Assembly (NCBI GenBank): GCA_900752305.1
Contig: CAADUV010000301.1
Location: forward strand, 1-7,845
DNA length: 7,845 nucleotides
Reading direction: 5' to 3'
DNA from: an uncultured Oscillospiraceae bacterium
Lineage (GTDB): Bacteria; Bacillota; Clostridia; Oscillospirales; Oscillospiraceae
Shown: positions 6,626-7,845 of the stretch, in pieces
How positions within the stretch are numbered: position 1 is the stretch's first letter
Layout of the letters: every line of letters starts with the position of its first letter
Program-made: the position numbers and the translations under genes
Notes under the pieces: generated by a model
Told to the model about the DNA's origin: nothing
The model's database searches: none
Seen by the model: only the letters and a program-made list of their open reading frames with translations

Positions 6626-7845
6626 TTATGCCTCGTACCCACGCGCCTTGATGAGGGCAATGATCTCGTCCACGATGCGCTCGCAGGTCTCGGTGCTTTC
6701 CGCTTCCACCATGACCCGCACCAGCGGTTCCGTCCCACTCTCTCGCAGGAGGATACGGCCGGAGTCCCCCAGCTCTTCCGCCGCTTTGGCCACGGCAGCC
6801 TTCACCTCCGGGTCGTTCTGCGCCTGGGTCTTGTCGGTGACCTGAACGTTCTTCAGCACTTGGGGATAGATTTTGACCGGTTCCGCCAGCTGGCTCAGGG
6901 TCTGCTTCCGATCCAGCACCACCTGCACCAGCTTCAGCGCCGTCAGGATGCCGTCGCCGGTGTTGGCGTACTTGCTGAAGATGATGTGACCGGACTGCTC
7001 GCCGCCGATGCGGTGACCGTGGTTCATCATCTCCTCGTAGACGTATTTATCGCCCACCGCGGTCTGGACATAGTTCACGCCGATCTCATCCAGCGCCTTA
7101 TACAGCCCCAAATTGGACATGACGGTGGTGACGATGGTGTTGTTCAGCAGCTTGCCCCGCTCCTTCATGTAGCGGCCGTAGATGTACAGGATCAGGTCAC
7201 CGTTGATGACGCTACCCTTCTCATCCACCGCCAAGCAGCGGTCGGCATCGCCGTCGAAGGCGAAGCCCATATCCAGGTGGTTCTCCACCACGAACTTCTG
7301 CAGCCCCTCCAAGTGGGTGGAGCCGCAGTCCCGGTTGATGTTGGCGCCGTCCGGGTCGTCGTTCATCACGTGGGTCTCCGCGCCCAGGGCATTGAAGATG
7401 CCGGGGGCGATGCGGTAGGCGCTGCCGTTGGCGCAGTCCAGGCCGATCTTCAGGCCGCGGAGGGAGTAGACCGCCTGGGAAATGAGGTAGCCCATGTAGC
7501 GGTTGCGGCCTTCGGTGTAGTCGATGGTCCGGCCGATCTGATCCTTGGTGGCGCGGGGCATTTCTTCCTCCGGGTTGTCCAGATAGGCTTCGATCTTGTC
7601 GATGATGCTCTGCTCCATCTTCTCCCCTTTGCCGTTGAGCAGCTTGATGCCGTTGTCGTAGAAGGGGTTGTGGCTGGCGGAGATCATGATGCCGCAGTCG
7701 AACCGCTCCGACCGGGCGATATAGGACACGCTGGGCGTGGTGGTCACGTGGAGCAGGTAAGCGTTGGCGCCAGAGGCGGTCACGCCGGCGGACAGGGCGT
7801 ACTCCAGCATATAGCCGGAACGGCGGGTATCCTTGCCGATGATGA
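6626..7845 (-). CDS. glmM: phosphoglucosamine mutase GlmM, 5' end outside the window
   Basis: It converts glucosamine-6-phosphate to glucosamine-1-phosphate, the step before UDP-GlcNAc synthesis for peptidoglycan. The visible part is 405 complete codons. The frame is open to the window edge, and its first residues, IIGKDTRRSGYMLEYAL, match the family about 40 residues from the usual N-terminus, so roughly 40 residues are missing; the ATG at 7810 is internal. In numbering from the first complete codon, the active-site loop is ISASHNPFYDNGIK (54-67), with the phosphorylated serine S57 (codon 7673-7675). The metal-binding motif is DGDADR (197-202), the sugar-binding motif GGEQSGH (280-286), and the C-terminal phosphate-binding motif RESGTEPLVRVMVE (367-380). 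GEQSGH rather than a phosphomannomutase-type loop, and overall similarity, favour GlmM over PMM/PGM. It ends in TAA at 6626 and has its own terminator, separate from the dgt operon. Confidence 0.96.
   Translation of the reverse strand, partial: IIGKDTRRSGYMLEYALSAGVTASGANAYLLHVTTTPSVSYIARSERFDCGIMISASHNPFYDNGIKLLNGKGEKMEQSIIDKIEAYLDNPEEEMPRATKDQIGRTIDYTEGRNRYMGYLISQAVYSLRGLKIGLDCANGSAYRIAPGIFNALGAETHVMNDDPDGANINRDCGSTHLEGLQKFVVENHLDMGFAFDGDADRCLAVDEKGSVINGDLILYIYGRYMKERGKLLNNTIVTTVMSNLGLYKALDEIGVNYVQTAVGDKYVYEEMMNHGHRIGGEQSGHIIFSKYANTGDGILTALKLVQVVLDRKQTLSQLAEPVKIYPQVLKNVQVTDKTQAQNDPEVKAAVAKAAEELGDSGRILLRESGTEPLVRVMVEAESTETCERIVDEIIALIKARGYEA

Noticed and set aside
6354..6845. A 163-codon plus-strand frame spanning the intergenic hairpins and the 3' end of glmM.
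   Set aside because: It is antisense to the conserved GlmM C-terminus, including the RESGTEP motif, and has no recognisable product.

Overview
The window looks like a core-genome stretch of a GC-rich member of the Firmicutes, class Clostridia, most likely an Oscillospiraceae-type gut anaerobe (Flavonifractor, Oscillibacter or Lawsonibacter-like). Three things point there. The primary sigma factor is very close to Bacillus/Clostridium SigA over regions 2 to 4. A dGTPase-like HD hydrolase sits directly upstream of dnaG and rpoD. Most genes have strong GGAGG-type ribosome binding sites. The genus is inference; nothing in the window fixes it.

All six genes lie on the minus strand, so transcription runs from high to low coordinates. 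In that order: glmM (phosphoglucosamine mutase, 5' end beyond the window); a 361-base intergenic region full of hairpins, including a strong terminator for glmM and an AT-rich promoter-like patch; the operon dgt - dnaG - rpoD (dNTP hydrolase, primase, primary sigma factor), in which dnaG and rpoD overlap by 8 nt; a 314-base intergenic region made almost entirely of two tandem copies of a 125-base multi-hairpin repeat plus a 24-base palindrome; a DUF362/ferredoxin iron-sulfur protein ending in a clear terminator; and a small DUF6512-type membrane protein.

Functionally, the centre is a variant of the macromolecular synthesis operon, linking nucleotide-pool control, replication priming and transcription initiation. 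GlmM belongs to cell-wall precursor synthesis. The DUF362 and DUF6512 proteins have no assigned role. No CRISPR array, tRNA, rRNA, insertion sequence, defence system or phage gene was seen. The coding content is ordinary. The parts that deserve attention are non-coding: the tandem four-hairpin repeat at 1842-2091 and the hairpin cluster at 6340-6571. Start corrections proposed here are dnaG (internal GTG at 5222), dgt (ATG at 6264) and the membrane protein (ATG at 587).
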